Assembly: GCA_944367465.1 (NCBI GenBank)
Contig: CALVWO010000008.1
Location: forward strand, 1-42,799
Length of the DNA stretch: 42,799 nt
Origin: an uncultured Clostridia bacterium
GTDB taxonomy: Bacteria; Bacillota; Clostridia; Christensenellales; Borkfalkiaceae
Reading direction: 5' to 3'
A program made the position numbers and the translations under genes. Shown piece after piece: positions 6,536 to 18,513 of the stretch; the first letter of the stretch is position 1; each line of letters starts with the position of its first letter. Under the pieces are notes generated by a model. The model had not been told where the DNA came from, did no database searches, and worked only from the letters and a program-made list of their open reading frames with translations.

Positions 6536-7441
6536 ATGAAAAAGATCTTCTTATTTGGCAGTCTGAACGCAGATCTCACCATCCGCGCGCCGTATATCCC
6601 GCAGGCGGGCGAAACGCTCAAAGGGAGCGATTTCATGCTCACGGCAGGCGGGAAGGGCGCCAATCAGGCATACGCCTGCGCCAATCTCGGCGGCGATATC
6701 CGCATGGCGGGGTGCGTCGGGAACGATCCGTTCGGCGATATGCTTGTAAAGAGCTTGCAGGGTGCGGGCGCCGATACATCCTGCGTGCGCCGTACGCGGC
6801 GCAATACGGGCGTTGCCGTCATCACCGTGGTGGACGGCGATAACCGCATCATCCTCGATGAGGGCGCCAACGGCGAAGCAACGCTCTCTGACGTCGAGGC
6901 GCTGCTCGCGGACGCGTCTGCCGGCGATATCTTCATCACGCAGCTCGAAAATCCGCTTTCCGTCGTGGAAGGCGCGCTCGCGCTTGCAAAGCGCAAGGGG
7001 CTCTTTACGCTGTTCAATCCCGCTCCCGCCAGGGCGGAGGCGCGCTGCTGCGTCGGGTATGCCGATCTCATCACGCCCAACGAATCGGAACTGCGCATTT
7101 TAAGCGGGAAAGACGGGGTGGAAGAGGGCTGCCGCGAGCTCATAAAGATGGGCGCCGGCGCCGTGCTTGCAACGCTCGGGAAGGAGGGCTCGCTCTACTG
7201 GAACGGCACGGAAAAGACAAATATCGGCATTGTAGACGCGGGCAAGGCGGTGGATACGACCGCCGCGGGCGATACCTTCTGCGGCGCGCTTGCCGTCAGG
7301 CTCGCCGAGGGCGCTTCTCCGCTCGAGGCGGCGCGTTTTGCCTCGCTCTGTTCCGGGATCGCCGTCACGCGCCGCGGCGCGCAGATCTCCATTCCCACGC
7401 GCGCGGAGGCGGAGGAGATGCAGAAAAAACTTTCCCGCTGA
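6536..7441 (+). CDS. rbsK: Ribokinase (PfkB family)
   Basis: Phosphorylates ribose at O5 with ATP, feeding ribose into the pentose phosphate pool and PRPP synthesis. The 301-residue length is standard. The first PfkB signature is AGGKGANQAYACANLGG (about 39-55) and the second is DTTAAGDTFCGALAVRLAEG (about 238-257), with the catalytic base Asp in AAGDTF. The N-terminal FGSLNADLTIRAP is the usual sugar-binding strand. No rbs transporter genes adjoin it. The start codon lies 6 nt after a perfect -10 box, so the mRNA is probably leaderless. Other PfkB sugar kinases are possible, but the overall pattern favours ribokinase. Confidence 0.88.
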   Translation: MKKIFLFGSLNADLTIRAPYIPQAGETLKGSDFMLTAGGKGANQAYACANLGGDIRMAGCVGNDPFGDMLVKSLQGAGADTSCVRRTRRNTGVAVITVVDGDNRIILDEGANGEATLSDVEALLADASAGDIFITQLENPLSVVEGALALAKRKGLFTLFNPAPARAEARCCVGYADLITPNESELRILSGKDGVEEGCRELIKMGAGAVLATLGKEGSLYWNGTEKTNIGIVDAGKAVDTTAAGDTFCGALAVRLAEGASPLEAARFASLCSGIAVTRRGAQISIPTRAEAEEMQKKLSR

Positions 7442-7474
7442 GGGGCGCGGGCTTTGAGATCAATGAAACGATAA

Positions 7475-7508
7475 AGAGGAGAACGGCTTTTCAGCCGTTC
7501 TCCTTTTC
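7475..7508. terminator. Bidirectional terminator
   Basis: GAGGAGAACGGCT and AGCCGTTCTCCTTTT form a stem with a TTTC loop. It lies between ribokinase and the convergent nitroreductase remnant. Confidence 0.8.
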
Positions 7509-7862
7509 CGTGATCAGGTATCTTCCGCCTTTCCGCGGCTTTGGCGACGCCCCGCGGCAGTGACCGAGGACGACGAAACACCGCGCAATGTATCCCTCCG
7601 GCACGTGCCATGCGCGGAGGAGCGCCGCGCCCTCGTCGCCTGAGAACGTCTCTTCGCCGCGGGCAACGATGCACGAGGAGATGCCGAGGGCGGCAGTCTC
7701 CAGCACCATATTTTCCGCGGCGACGAACGCGTCGGGAATGCTGTATAAAAAGTTTTTGGGAGCGAGCTCGGCAATACGCTCCGCCCCGTCATCGACGCCA
7801 TGCAGGAGTGGGGCATCGGCTACAAGGCGCGGCTCGGGCAGCCAGAATAGTTCCGACGGCAT
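7491..7862 (-). pseudogene. Nitroreductase C-terminal remnant
   Basis: This 123-residue frame resembles only the C-terminal part of FMN-dependent nitroreductases: PDAFVAAENMVLETAALGISSCIVARGEE, then WHVPEGYIARCFVVLGHCRG and PKPRKGGR. The N-terminal half, which carries the RRSxRxF flavin-phosphate motif, is absent. The first ATG has no ribosome site and sits right next to a strong hairpin, so the gene appears cut off at its 5' end. Alternatively it could be a short translated protein, but it could not form a full flavin site. Confidence 0.6.
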
Positions 7863-7869
7863 GAACGGA

Positions 7870-7896
7870 GCGCCCGTCCCTTTGCGGGACGGGCGC
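7870..7896. other. GC-rich hairpin
   Basis: GCGCCCGTCCC and GGGACGGGCGC pair perfectly around a short loop. No T tract follows on the plus strand. It marks the truncated edge of the nitroreductase remnant and may be an old terminator. Confidence 0.5.
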
Positions 7897-7910
7897 CTGA
7901 AAAAAGCAAA

Positions 7911-7943
7911 AAAAGAACGGGTCGTGTGACCCGTTCTTTTTTA
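7911..7943. terminator. Terminator of nifJ
   Basis: AAAGAACGGGTC and GACCCGTTCTTT flank a short loop with A/T tails on both sides, 5 bp after the oxidoreductase stop codon. Confidence 0.85.
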
Positions 7944-7947
7944 TGCG

Positions 7948-11607
<3,660 letters not shown>

Positions 11608-11626
11608 TCATCAAAAAATAAAATAA

Positions 11627-11656
11627 ATTTCCGCCCGCAATCTTACGGGCGGAAGG
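11627..11656 (-). terminator. Terminator of the exported-protein operon
   Basis: TTCCGCCCG and CGGGCGGAA form a stem. Read on the minus strand it is followed by a T-rich run. It lies 20 bp beyond the lipoprotein stop codon. Confidence 0.8.
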
Positions 11657-11676
11657 AAAGCAGATTTGCCGCTTTT

Positions 11677-12288
11677 TCACACGGCGGCGGATGCGGAAGC
11701 TGCGTCCGCGGTTTGTACATAATAATGTTCGCGTCCGGCTGCCAAATACAGATAAAAGGTGAAAAGTCCGTTTTCGCTTCGTTCTTTTGAACACATGAAT
11801 ATCAGATATCTAATATTGTCAGCAGTATATCCGTCATGTTCTGTATCGTAGTTTCCGAGAGGAGAGGGCGTATAGTAAACGTTATAGTTCACCATATAAC
11901 TGTGTTCGAGCAATGCCTCGTTTGGGTTTTCGATGGACTCCAAAAATCCGCAAGTATAGTGAGACCAAAGCTCCCCGTGAGAATCATATCCTGTTTCGCG
12001 AAACAGCGAATAACCTTTCTCTTGGAATTGAGTAAATACAGAGGTATAATATTCTGTATAATCATCGTATTCCTGAAAATTCGCCTCATAAGTATAGTGC
12101 CCGTCAAAGTATTGCCGTTCGTTGATGGCGTCGTCAGGTTTTTGCAGCCACGGGATGTTATAAGCCTCCAAAATATCGTCGTCAAAGAGATTCTTATCGA
12201 TTTTGGTCGCTTTTTGTGGACTGCACCCCGAAAAGGAGAACAGTGCGGCAGCAAGCAAAACGGCGAGTGCGCACATTATTTTTTTCAT
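11677..12288 (-). CDS. Lipoprotein of unknown function
   Basis: A 203-residue protein with a clear lipoprotein signal: MKKIMCALAVLLAAALFSFSGC, with the lipobox cysteine at residue 22. The mature part is rich in Tyr, Glu and Asp and contains EANFQEYDDYTEYYTSVFTQF and YMVNYNVYYTPSPLGNYD. I do not recognise a family. It is the second gene of a two-gene operon; 9 bp separate it from the upstream stop and a GAGGT site precedes it. Both genes are AT-richer than the flanking housekeeping genes, which may indicate horizontal gain. It probably acts at the cell surface. Confidence 0.65.
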   Translation of the reverse strand: MKKIMCALAVLLAAALFSFSGCSPQKATKIDKNLFDDDILEAYNIPWLQKPDDAINERQYFDGHYTYEANFQEYDDYTEYYTSVFTQFQEKGYSLFRETGYDSHGELWSHYTCGFLESIENPNEALLEHSYMVNYNVYYTPSPLGNYDTEHDGYTADNIRYLIFMCSKERSENGLFTFYLYLAAGREHYYVQTADAASASAAV

Positions 12289-12297
12289 ATATTTACC

Positions 12298-13719
12298 TCA
12301 AAACCTTTGGCTCATGGCGACGATATAGTCATAAAAGAGCCGCGCGCAATAAGAACGGACGCTTATATCGGGAAGGACAGTTTCCGTGATAGGATTGCCG
12401 TTTTCATCCTTGCCGTTCGTTTCTGTATATGACAGAAGTGAAAGAACCATATCTGACGGTTTGTAGTACTCGTGATCGGTGCAGGTTCCGTTTGTATAGT
12501 CGAGGTTCATTGGCTTAAATACCTCTTGCCTGAATTTTTGTAAGAGGGCGCTTTCTGAACTTGCCGCTCCTTGGTCGATCGTCGATGTGTAAATAAACAG
12601 GCTGTAGCGGTTGGCGTTGGAATCGCCGTCCGAATACATTGTATCATAATAGGCAGAAAGACAATCGGAGAGTGCGTTTGCAGGATTATCCAAAAATGCC
12701 TTGGTAATATTCATGGCGTCGATATCTGCCAAAAGATCCTGCGCTGAGAATTTATTTGATTCAAAATTTATTTGTTCGTTAAAGTCGATATGCCCTTGGG
12801 ATGGATTATAATCAGGATAAGTAATTTGTTTTTTGTCATGTAAATCATTTGTAAAAGTATGTAGATCGCCGAGCCACGAGACGAGATCGTGTTGTATGGT
12901 TGAATTTCCGAGCATTGTCACAAGTACGATGTTGTTTTGTTCGGTCTCAGAATAGATTCCGTCTATTGCGGCGATCATATGAAGAAAATCAATGCCTTGC
13001 TGAGAGCCGAGCGGGTCGCTGAGCGTGTACTTTTTTTCTAAGTATTTTGATGGAACGGTTCCGTAAGACGCGCTGTTATAGTCGCTTGAATTTGATAAAA
13101 AACTCGCGAAAAAAGCGGGGAAAGTTATATCGGTACCCGTGTTGCCATTGTTGTTTACATACTTGATAAAAGAACTGCTCGGAGTGCCGCATATATAACT
13201 CCATTTGCTTGTATATCCTGAATATCCGTTTGCGGTATAATTTTTATGAATGCCGCGGATATAACCGAGTACAAGATTATTGATGTCCGTTTGAGCGGGT
13301 GTATAATCTTCTTCATTGGCATTTGTATCAAGAAGGTAATCTTCTGCCAATTTTTCTAATTCCCTGACCATATAGATGATATAATCGATATTATTATAGC
13401 TTGTGGATGATGAGGGAGCTGCACTAATTTTCTTCTTTGCAAAATTAAAAGTGAAAACTGCGTCGTTGCCGCCGGCAGACGAAATATTCGCAAATTTATC
13501 GACTTCCTCGGTGCAGTTCGTATAGTCTGCGATATACACTTTGATCGAGGTCCGTGCGTCGCCGCCAAGACCACCGGGCCAAATACTTGTGTGGGGATCC
13601 TTAAAAATCGCAAAAGCGGTAGTACTTATTGACGGCAGCATGATTGCTGAGATCACAAGGATGCAGTTCAGGAAAATGTAAAAGAGCCGATTTTTAAAAA
13701 GAGCAAGTAATTTTTTCAT
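12298..13719 (-). CDS. Exported protein of unknown function
   Basis: A 473-residue protein with an N-terminal signal or anchor segment (basic MKKLLALFKNR, then hydrophobic to about residue 37 ending near TTAFA). The start is set by AGGAGG 8 nt upstream. The mature part is rich in Asn, Ser, Thr and Tyr, as in many surface proteins. Two conserved-looking segments stand out: FLHMIAAIDGIYSE and LVSWLGDLHTF, with His and Asp residues that could line an active or binding site. I cannot assign a family with confidence. It heads the operon with the lipoprotein at 11677, so the two products may act together outside the membrane. Confidence 0.6.
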   Translation of the reverse strand: MKKLLALFKNRLFYIFLNCILVISAIMLPSISTTAFAIFKDPHTSIWPGGLGGDARTSIKVYIADYTNCTEEVDKFANISSAGGNDAVFTFNFAKKKISAAPSSSTSYNNIDYIIYMVRELEKLAEDYLLDTNANEEDYTPAQTDINNLVLGYIRGIHKNYTANGYSGYTSKWSYICGTPSSSFIKYVNNNGNTGTDITFPAFFASFLSNSSDYNSASYGTVPSKYLEKKYTLSDPLGSQQGIDFLHMIAAIDGIYSETEQNNIVLVTMLGNSTIQHDLVSWLGDLHTFTNDLHDKKQITYPDYNPSQGHIDFNEQINFESNKFSAQDLLADIDAMNITKAFLDNPANALSDCLSAYYDTMYSDGDSNANRYSLFIYTSTIDQGAASSESALLQKFRQEVFKPMNLDYTNGTCTDHEYYKPSDMVLSLLSYTETNGKDENGNPITETVLPDISVRSYCARLFYDYIVAMSQRF

Positions 13720-13744
13720 ATTTCTGCCTCCTAATTTGTTTTTG

Positions 13745-13782
13745 ACAATAAATATTGTAACACTTTCTTGTTTGTATGTCAA
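13745..13782 (-). promoter_or_regulatory. Promoter of the exported-protein operon with a small palindrome
   Basis: On the minus strand TTGACA (13782-13777) and TACAAT (13759-13754) are 17 bp apart. A 14-bp palindrome, ACAATA AA TATTGT (13745-13758), overlaps the -10 box and could be a repressor site. Confidence 0.75.
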
Positions 13783-13870
13783 TAAGATAATAAAATTTTA
13801 ATTTCTATCGGCGGCGCGGCGGGCGGAGGGAAGAAAATACATGTTTTTCAAAATTATCACGGCGTTTTCA

Positions 13871-14020
13871 TTGTAAAAAAGCGGGCGATTTGCTATAATA
13901 TGGGAAGTAAGTTTTTCATCTGAGAGCAAAAAGCGCGCGGTTCCGCCGTAAAATGCGCCCTGTCCGTTTGCTGCGCAAGGGCGGCGGTGGCGCGCCGTAC
14001 ATACTTTTTTTGGGAGCAAT
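13871..14020 (+). promoter_or_regulatory. Promoter and structured leader of the ecf operon
   Basis: TTGTAA (13871-13876) and an extended -10 TGCTATAAT (13891-13899) are 17 bp apart. The roughly 115-nt leader contains nested inverted repeats: CCGCCG near 13943 with CGGCGG near 13982, and GCCCT with AGGGC inside it. GGCGCGCC and a T7 run come just before the GGGAG ribosome site. It could be an attenuator, but no known riboswitch is recognisable. Confidence 0.55.
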
Positions 14021-14842
14021 ATGAAGGCGATCGAGTTTGAGAACGTCACTTTCCGCTACGAAGAGGATAGTCCGTTCGTCATTCAAAAACTCAATTTTTC
14101 CGTGGAGGAGGGCGAGTTCGTCGCCGTTCTGGGGCACAACGGCAGCGGCAAATCCACGCTTGCCCGTCTTTCGAACGGTCTGCTCGTTCCCGACGCGGGC
14201 GCGGTGCGCGTGTTCGGCGTTACGCTCTCCGACGAGACGATGTTCGAAGCCCGCAAAAATGTGGGGGTCGTCTTTCAGAATCCCGATAATCAGACGGTCG
14301 CCACCATCGTCGAGGACGACGTGGCGTTCGGCGCCGAGAACGTGGGGCTCCCGCGCGAAGAGATCGGCAAGCGCATCGATTTCGCGCTCCGCGCCGTGGG
14401 GATGCAGGACTATCGGAACGCCACCGTCGCGCGCCTCTCGGGCGGGCAGAAACAGCGCATCGCCATCGCGGGCGTTCTGGCGCTCAAGCCGCGCGTCGTC
14501 ATCCTCGACGAATCCACCGCCATGCTCGATCCGCGCGGCAGGCGCGAGATCGTGGACGTGGTGACCCGCCTCAACAAGGAGGAGGGTATCACCGTGGTGC
14601 TCATCACGCACTTTATGGAGGAGGCGCTGCTTGCCGACCGCGCCGTCGTAATGAACCGCGGCGAGATCGTCATGCAGGGCAAGCCCGCAGAGATCTTCGA
14701 GCGGCAGGAAGAGCTCCTGACCTATAACCTTGCGCTGCCCCGCATCGGGGTCATCTGCAACAGCCTTCGGGCGGCGGGCATGCCCGTGGAAAACACGTTG
14801 GACGCCGAAGTGCTGGCGGAGGAGATCGCAAAATGCGTATAG
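14021..14842 (+). CDS. ecfA1: ECF transporter ATPase EcfA1
   Basis: One of the paired ATPases of an energy-coupling-factor transporter, which powers uptake of vitamins or metal ions through exchangeable S-components. The 273-residue protein shows Walker A GHNGSGKST (38-46), the Q-loop FQNPDNQTVA, the ABC signature LSGGQKQR and a Walker B of the form VVILDEST. In Walker B, Glu is followed by Ser rather than the common Pro. Its stop overlaps the ecfA2 start by 10 bp. No S-component gene is in the window, which is normal for the shared, group II type of ECF module. Confidence 0.94.
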   Translation: MKAIEFENVTFRYEEDSPFVIQKLNFSVEEGEFVAVLGHNGSGKSTLARLSNGLLVPDAGAVRVFGVTLSDETMFEARKNVGVVFQNPDNQTVATIVEDDVAFGAENVGLPREEIGKRIDFALRAVGMQDYRNATVARLSGGQKQRIAIAGVLALKPRVVILDESTAMLDPRGRREIVDVVTRLNKEEGITVVLITHFMEEALLADRAVVMNRGEIVMQGKPAEIFERQEELLTYNLALPRIGVICNSLRAAGMPVENTLDAEVLAEEIAKCV

Positions 14843-15774
14843 TCGCCGAGCATCTCTCCTATGTGTATAATCCGAAGTCGCCCTTCGAGACCGCCGCGCT
14901 CAAAGATGTCTCCCTCACCATCGAGGAGGGGGAGTTCTTCGGCATCATCGGGCATACGGGCAGCGGCAAGTCCACCTTTGTGCAGCATCTGAACGGGCTC
15001 ATCCGACTGCCTTCCTCGCTCAGACGCTATAAAAAGAAAAAGCCGAAAAAGGGGGAGATCCCGCCCCCCGAAACGGTGCTCCGCGTGGGGGAGTTCGACC
15101 TCACCGATAAAAAGACGGATTTCCGCGCGCTGAGAAAGTCCGTCGGCATGGTGTTCCAGTATCCCGAATATCAGCTCTTCGCCGAGACGGTGCGCGACGA
15201 CGTAGCCTTCGGGCTGAAAAACTTTTCGGCGGAAAAACTCTCCGATGAACAGATCGACGCCGCGGTGCGCGCCGCGCTCGAAGTCGTCGGGCTCGATTAC
15301 GGCGAGATGAAGGATAAATCGCCCTTCGATCTCTCGGGCGGGCAGAAACGCCGCGTCGCCATTGCGGGGGTCATCGTCACCCGTCCCGAGGTGCTCGTTC
15401 TGGACGAGCCCGCCGCGGGGCTCGATCCGCTCGGCAAAAAAGAGGTGATGGAACTTCTGCACAAGCTCCACCGCGAGTGGTGCAAGACGGTCGTCGTCGT
15501 CTCGCACGATATGGACGAGATCAGCGAAAACTGCACGAAAGCCGCCGTTTTTTCGGAAGGCAGCGTGCGGTATGTGCTCCCGCCCAAAGAGCTTTTCCGC
15601 CATGCGGACGAACTTACCGCGCTCGGGCTGGACGTCCCGCTCACGGCAAAACTGTGCACGGCGCTCGCAAAGCGCGGCGTGGAGATCGACTGCGACTTCA
15701 CGACGGAAGATTTCATCGGAAAGGTGCTCGCATATTGGGCGGCGCACGGCGGACGGAAGGGGGATAACGCATGA
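14833..15774 (+). CDS. ecfA2: ECF transporter ATPase EcfA2
   Basis: The second ATPase of the ECF module, forming a heterodimer with EcfA1. Walker A is GHTGSGKST (40-48), the Q-loop is FQYPEYQLF, the signature is LSGGQKRR, and Walker B is VLVLDEPAAGLDP. At 313 residues it is longer than the usual 285-290. The excess comes largely from a Lys/Pro-rich insertion after HLNGLI (about residues 58-82, including RRYKKKKPKKGEIPPP). The start lies inside ecfA1 and the stop overlaps ecfT in an ATGA, so the three genes are translationally coupled. Confidence 0.94.
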   Translation: MRIVAEHLSYVYNPKSPFETAALKDVSLTIEEGEFFGIIGHTGSGKSTFVQHLNGLIRLPSSLRRYKKKKPKKGEIPPPETVLRVGEFDLTDKKTDFRALRKSVGMVFQYPEYQLFAETVRDDVAFGLKNFSAEKLSDEQIDAAVRAALEVVGLDYGEMKDKSPFDLSGGQKRRVAIAGVIVTRPEVLVLDEPAAGLDPLGKKEVMELLHKLHREWCKTVVVVSHDMDEISENCTKAAVFSEGSVRYVLPPKELFRHADELTALGLDVPLTAKLCTALAKRGVEIDCDFTTEDFIGKVLAYWAAHGGRKGDNA

Positions 15775-16583
15775 AAGACGTCTCTTTCGGGCAGTATTAT
15801 CCCGTCGATTCCTTTGTACACCGCCTCGATCCGCGCCTGAAGCTCCTCTTTCTCATCGCCTATATCGTGGCGATCTTCCTTGCAAGCAATTTTTACGGGC
15901 TGGCGGTCTGCGCGGGCGTGCTCGTGTTCATCGTCGCATTCGCACGTATCCCGATCGGGAAAGTCCTGCGTGCGGTGAAGGGCGTCGTCTTTCTCGTCGT
16001 GTTCACGGCGGCGCTGAATATTCTCTTCTACAACGGCGAAACGGTGTATGCGGAGTGGGGGATCATTTCCATCACCAAGGAAGGGCTCATCTTTTCGGCG
16101 TTCCTGGCGCTCCGCCTCGCGCTCCTCGTCGTCTGCTCGTCGCTGCTCACTTATACGACGACGCCCGTCGCGCTGACGGACGGCGTGGAGAGTCTCCTCA
16201 CGCCGCTCAAATGGATCAGGTTCCCCGTGCATGCGCTGGCGCTCGTCATGAGCATCGCGCTGCGGTTCATTCCCGTCCTCATCGACGAGACGGAACGCAT
16301 CAAAAACGCGCAGAAGGCGCGCGGCGCCGATTTCGAGAGCGGAAATCTCTTCAAACGCATCAGGGCGATGGTGCCCATTCTGGTGCCGCTGCTCTTATCG
16401 GCGTTCCGCCGTGCGGAAGAGCTCGGCGACGCGATGGAGGCGCGCTGCTATACGGGCAGCAATCAGCGCACGAAATATAAAAAACTGCGTTTTGGCTGGC
16501 GCGATCTTATCGCCTTTCTCGTGGGCGCGGCGCTCATCACGGGCGTTGTGCTCATGAAGATCTACCTCCCCGCGCCGTACTGA
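15771..16583 (+). CDS. ecfT: ECF transporter transmembrane protein EcfT
   Basis: The membrane scaffold that links the ATPases to the substrate-binding S-component. The 270-residue protein begins FGQYYPVDSFVHRLDPRLKLLFLIAY, typical of EcfT, and has about five hydrophobic segments (around 25-60, 68-85, 105-135, 150-165 and 245-265). The cytoplasmic coupling helices carry the expected Ala-Arg-Gly type motif, NAQKARGADFESG. It overlaps ecfA2 by 4 bp and is followed 10 bp later by truA, the gene order seen in many Firmicutes. Confidence 0.93.
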   Translation: MKDVSFGQYYPVDSFVHRLDPRLKLLFLIAYIVAIFLASNFYGLAVCAGVLVFIVAFARIPIGKVLRAVKGVVFLVVFTAALNILFYNGETVYAEWGIISITKEGLIFSAFLALRLALLVVCSSLLTYTTTPVALTDGVESLLTPLKWIRFPVHALALVMSIALRFIPVLIDETERIKNAQKARGADFESGNLFKRIRAMVPILVPLLLSAFRRAEELGDAMEARCYTGSNQRTKYKKLRFGWRDLIAFLVGAALITGVVLMKIYLPAPY

Positions 16584-16593
16584 GAGGACTGCC

Positions 16594-17382
16594 ATGGCGC
16601 GATACGTACTTCTCATCAGTTACGACGGTACGCACTTTTCCGGTTCGCAGCGGCAGCGCGGGGAGCGCACCGTTCAGTCCGTTCTCGAGGCCGCCGCGGA
16701 AAAGGTATTCGGCACCCCCGTCAGGGCGGCGCTCAGCGGCAGAACGGACGCCGGCGTACACGCGGCCGGGCAGGTCTGCCATCTCGATGGCACGACTTCC
16801 GTCCCTCCGCACAAACTCCGCGAGGCGTTCAACCGCCTCCTGCCCGACGATCTGAAGGTGCTCGGAAGCGCCCTCGCGCCCGAAGGGTTCGACTGCACGC
16901 GCGGGGCGAAACGCAAAACGTACTGCTACCGTTTTTACAGCGCTCCGTGCACCCTGCCCCTCCTCGAACGGTATGCCGTCCGCGTGGAGGGATCGCCCGA
17001 TCTTGCGAAAATGGAGGGGGCATGTCCGCTGTTCGTCGGCGAACACGACTTCGCCGCCTTCCGTGCCACGGGTTCCTCCGCCAAAACGACGGTACGCACG
17101 ATATACGCGCTTTCCGTCGATCGCAAGACGGCGTACGGGGGTACCATGTACGAGGTCCGCGTCACGGGAAACGGCTTTCTCTATAACATGGTGCGCATTC
17201 TCGCAGGCGAGCTCTACGCCTTGGCGACGGGAAGGGCGAAGGAAGAGGATGTGCGCGCGGCTTTTGAAACGGGAAAGCGGTCGCTGTTATATAAAACGAT
17301 GCCCGCCAGGGGGCTGACCCTTGAGCGGGTGGAATATGAAATCCCTGTTTTTCCGTTGCGTACGGAAACAGAAGAGAGGTAA
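16594..17382 (+). CDS. truA: tRNA pseudouridine synthase A
   Basis: Converts uridines 38-40 in the anticodon arm of many tRNAs to pseudouridine. The 262-residue length is standard. The N-terminal YDGTHFSGSQRQRGERTVQ and the catalytic segment GRTDAGVHAAGQVCHLD are both present, with the essential Asp in RTDAG. The later GNGFLYNMVRILAGEL block is the C-terminal substrate loop. GAGAGG precedes the ATG. It is the fourth gene of the ecf operon and is followed after 3 bp by the membrane protein at 17386. Confidence 0.96.
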   Translation: MARYVLLISYDGTHFSGSQRQRGERTVQSVLEAAAEKVFGTPVRAALSGRTDAGVHAAGQVCHLDGTTSVPPHKLREAFNRLLPDDLKVLGSALAPEGFDCTRGAKRKTYCYRFYSAPCTLPLLERYAVRVEGSPDLAKMEGACPLFVGEHDFAAFRATGSSAKTTVRTIYALSVDRKTAYGGTMYEVRVTGNGFLYNMVRILAGELYALATGRAKEEDVRAAFETGKRSLLYKTMPARGLTLERVEYEIPVFPLRTETEER

Positions 17383-17385
17383 TCT

Positions 17386-18333
17386 ATGGAATTATTCGGT
17401 TGGATGTTTTTGCCGCAGTTCTTCATGCAGTTCTTCCGTTCGTATTCGATCTCGACGCTCGAAGAATATACCGGTCTGATGCTGAATATTCAGTCGATCA
17501 GTCTCTATGTCTCGGCGGGGCTGTATGTCATCTGTCTCGTGATGGGCGGGCTCGGCATGACGGCAATGGCAAAAAAAGTCGGCTTGAAACACAGCTGGAT
17601 CTCCTTCCTGCCCTTCGCCAACACCTATTACGCGGGGAAACTTGCGGGCGAAACGCGCGTGTTCAATCAGAAGATGAAGCGCACGGGATTGTATGCCGCC
17701 CTCGTGGAGGTGTTCTATGTGGCGTTCAACGTGTTCTCGCTCGTTCTCTGGTTTTTGCTCATGAATCCCGCCTACTATAAGCAGGAATTCTCGTCGGACG
17801 GCACGTCGTGGATGCCTTCCTTCGATATCTCACTCATGCCCACGTCGCTCAGATGGATGGCAACGGCAAACACCGTGTGCGGCTATCTCAACATCGTCGT
17901 GGAGTTTTTGCTCATTTTCTTCATGTGCGTGCTCTACTATGCGTTCTTCCGCAAATACTACGCGCGCGGACCCTTCCTCATGACCTTCCTCTGCGCCGTT
18001 CTTCCTCTGCGCGGGTTCGTCATTTTCGCGGTGCGGAACAATACGCCCGTCGATTACGATGCGTGGATGCAGCAGCGCATGCAGACATACGCGCAGCGCC
18101 AGCAGCAGATGTACGGCCAGGGTGGCTACGGCGGCTATAACGGAGGGTATAACGGCGGCTACAACGGCGGGCAGAACGGTTACGGACAGGGCGGGAGCGC
18201 GCCTGCCGATCCCTTCCCCGATTACGGCGATGCAGGCGATTCCGGGAATCCGGAAAATTCTGGGAATTCCGGAAGCTCCGGCGGCGGATCGTCCTCCGGC
18301 GGCGGGAACGACGATCCCTTCCCCGGGTTCTGA
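17386..18333 (+). CDS. Membrane protein with Gly/Asn-rich repeat tail
   Basis: A 315-residue protein I cannot assign to a named family. The first 215 residues contain about four membrane segments (roughly 30-55, 98-128, 160-190 and 198-213), with a conserved-looking block SWISFLPFANTYYAGKLAGE after the first. The cytosolic or external tail (220-315) is low-complexity: a Gln-rich start, four tandem Y/QNGG repeats encoded by near-identical DNA at 18123-18185, then Ser/Gly/Asp-rich sequence ending DDPFPGF. GAGAGGT 8 nt upstream supports the ATG. It starts 3 bp after truA and is probably the last gene of the operon, followed by a strong terminator. Confidence 0.75.
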   Translation: MELFGWMFLPQFFMQFFRSYSISTLEEYTGLMLNIQSISLYVSAGLYVICLVMGGLGMTAMAKKVGLKHSWISFLPFANTYYAGKLAGETRVFNQKMKRTGLYAALVEVFYVAFNVFSLVLWFLLMNPAYYKQEFSSDGTSWMPSFDISLMPTSLRWMATANTVCGYLNIVVEFLLIFFMCVLYYAFFRKYYARGPFLMTFLCAVLPLRGFVIFAVRNNTPVDYDAWMQQRMQTYAQRQQQMYGQGGYGGYNGGYNGGYNGGQNGYGQGGSAPADPFPDYGDAGDSGNPENSGNSGSSGGGSSSGGGNDDPFPGF

Positions 18334-18357
18334 GCCCGCATCGGCATTGTACGCGGC

Positions 18358-18400
18358 GCGCCGTTCCGCAGAATTTTCTGCGGAACGGCGCTTTTTTTTC
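18358..18400 (+). terminator. Terminator of the ecf-truA operon
   Basis: A 15-16-bp perfect stem (18358-18373 with 18376-18391) is followed by T8. Confidence 0.92.
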
Positions 18401-18419
18401 TTTTGATCGGAAAAATTGT

Positions 18420-18448
18420 TTTACAAGTGCGCACATGCGTGATATAAT
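18420..18448 (+). promoter_or_regulatory. Promoter of mnmE
   Basis: TTTACA (18420-18425) and TATAAT (18443-18448) are 17 bp apart. The leader is about 60 nt and ends in GGAGG before the ATG. Confidence 0.8.
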
Positions 18449-18513
18449 ATAATCAAAATTTATAAGAGTATCATAAAAATTACTTTCGCAAGAATCTGGA
18501 CTTATGGAGGATT

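Noticed and set aside
7788..7850. A plus-strand peptide-like frame ending WGIGYKARLGQPE
   Set aside because: It overlaps the nitroreductase remnant antisense, has no start or ribosome site and matches no family I know.
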